DNA of 5,603 nt. It comes from Microcaldota archaeon. GTDB lineage: Archaea > Micrarchaeota > Micrarchaeia > Burarchaeales > JACQQB01. The notes beneath the pieces were generated by a model that was given only the letters and a program-made list of their open reading frames with translations, was not told the DNA's origin and searched no databases. The translations under genes and the position numbers were made by a program. Every line of letters begins with the position of its first letter. Position 1 is the first letter of the stretch. Location of the stretch: positions 1-5,603 of the forward strand of contig JACQQB010000104.1 in the NCBI GenBank assembly GCA_016207225.1, given 5' to 3'. Positions 5,023-5,603 of the stretch are shown here, one piece after another.

Positions 5023-5603
5023 GTGAAAATCAATAACACGACCATAATTGTCGGGTTTGTGATGCTGATTTTAATTAGTGGTTGCACTCAGCAAGTGAGT
5101 GAGAATGGAATTTTAGATGCTAACAATGAAACGCAGGTTAAAGAATCAGTGGATAAGGATGTATCGATTGTGAAGGCAAATGAAACGGTAATGAATGAGA
5201 CATATGTAGTAAACAATACACCAAACACAACGAATGTTTCTATAAGTGAGAATGTGAGTGAAGTGGTGGAAACAAATAAAACTGAAGCTTCCTTTTCCTG
5301 CGGTGACAGTTACACCTTCTTTTCAACTTCTCCTGTCGGGTTAGCCACAGTTAGTGCAATTGTCCCTATGGGGGAAGTTAGGCCAATAGCAAACGTTTTT
5401 CCAGCTCCCTACATATCTTATGGGATAAGGCAGACCAGTGCCGGTGTTGCAACCAGCCCCACGATAAATGTCTTAGTTTTTTCACCAGGAAATGTGACTG
5501 TAAAGCTGATCAGGGTAATAGAACACGCGTCAGTCAAGCCTGCATATAAGGATTATGAAATTTATTTTTCCCCATGTGAGGAACTGACTGCTTATTTCCT
5601 GAA
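5023..5603 (+). CDS. Lipoprotein with sequon-dense stalk, 3' end missing
   Basis: An open frame runs from GTG at 5023 to the window edge (193 codons plus two bases, no stop). An in-frame TAA at 5008-5010 limits how far upstream it could begin, and no ATG occurs in frame before codon 14 (5062), which would remove most of the signal peptide, so GTG is preferred. The N-terminus (MKINNTTIIV...) is a short signal peptide ending in ILISGC, with Cys21 as the lipidated residue; the protein should be anchored on the outer face of the membrane. Residues 22-90 are low-complexity, rich in Asn, Val, Thr, Ser and Glu, with eight N-x-S/T sequons (N35, 53, 58, 64, 68, 71, 77, 85), suggesting a glycosylated stalk. 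From about residue 91 the sequence looks folded and beta-rich, with Cys93 and Cys185 as a possible disulfide pair and another sequon at N157. I do not recognise this domain. Confidence 0.82.
   Translation, partial: MKINNTTIIVGFVMLILISGCTQQVSENGILDANNETQVKESVDKDVSIVKANETVMNETYVVNNTPNTTNVSISENVSEVVETNKTEASFSCGDSYTFFSTSPVGLATVSAIVPMGEVRPIANVFPAPYISYGIRQTSAGVATSPTINVLVFSPGNVTVKLIRVIEHASVKPAYKDYEIYFSPCEELTAYFL

Noticed and set aside
4893..5087. Minus-strand hydrophobic 64-residue open frame
   Set aside because: Its hydrophobic character comes from lying antisense to the lipoprotein signal peptide and from AT-rich promoter DNA; it also overlaps the kinase start.
1..5603. CRISPR arrays, tRNA or rRNA genes, insertion sequences
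   Set aside because: No regularly spaced direct repeats, cloverleaf-like segment, transposase frame or terminal inverted repeats were found on either strand by eye.

Overview
The window looks like an AT-rich archaeal genome segment, possibly from a DPANN or other small-genome lineage. The evidence is archaeal-style TATA boxes about 26 nt upstream of start codons, two starts that appear leaderless, AGGTG-type ribosome binding sites between close genes, an NFACT/RqcH protein with archaeal-like sequence, and two lipoproteins with a 'GCTQ' lipobox. One lipoprotein carries Cys-rich repeats of a kind I associate with DPANN genomes. The lineage is an inference; no rRNA or other phylogenetic marker is present.

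Layout. Bases 1-1626 (+) hold the 3' part of trpB followed 2 nt later by complete trpA, the two subunits of tryptophan synthase, clearly one operon. Bases 1627-1692 hold a TATA box flanked by an inverted repeat and an extra half-site. This promoter drives a tandem-ACT-domain protein (1693-2082) and, 10 nt later, a Cys-repeat lipoprotein (2093-2914). Facing these genes on the minus strand, with a 1-nt gap between stop codons, is a two-gene unit read leftward: a PfkB-family kinase (4905-4015) followed 4 nt later by an NFACT/RqcH-like protein (4010-2916) that ends before its RNA-binding NFACT-R domain. A 117-nt divergent promoter region (4906-5022) separates the kinase from a second lipoprotein (5023 to the end, + strand, incomplete), whose N-terminal region is packed with N-glycosylation sequons.

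How the parts fit. TrpB and TrpA make tryptophan from indole-glycerol phosphate and serine. The adjacent ACT protein is a plausible amino-acid-sensing partner or regulator. The NFACT protein belongs to ribosome-associated quality control. The two lipoproteins would sit on the outer face of the cytoplasmic membrane. I found no mobile element, CRISPR array, tRNA or rRNA. I do not see a new multi-gene defence or metabolic system. The most unusual items are the disulfide-patterned repeat lipoprotein, the NFACT protein lacking NFACT-R, the sequon-dense lipoprotein, and a Gln-to-Met change in the TrpB substrate loop.
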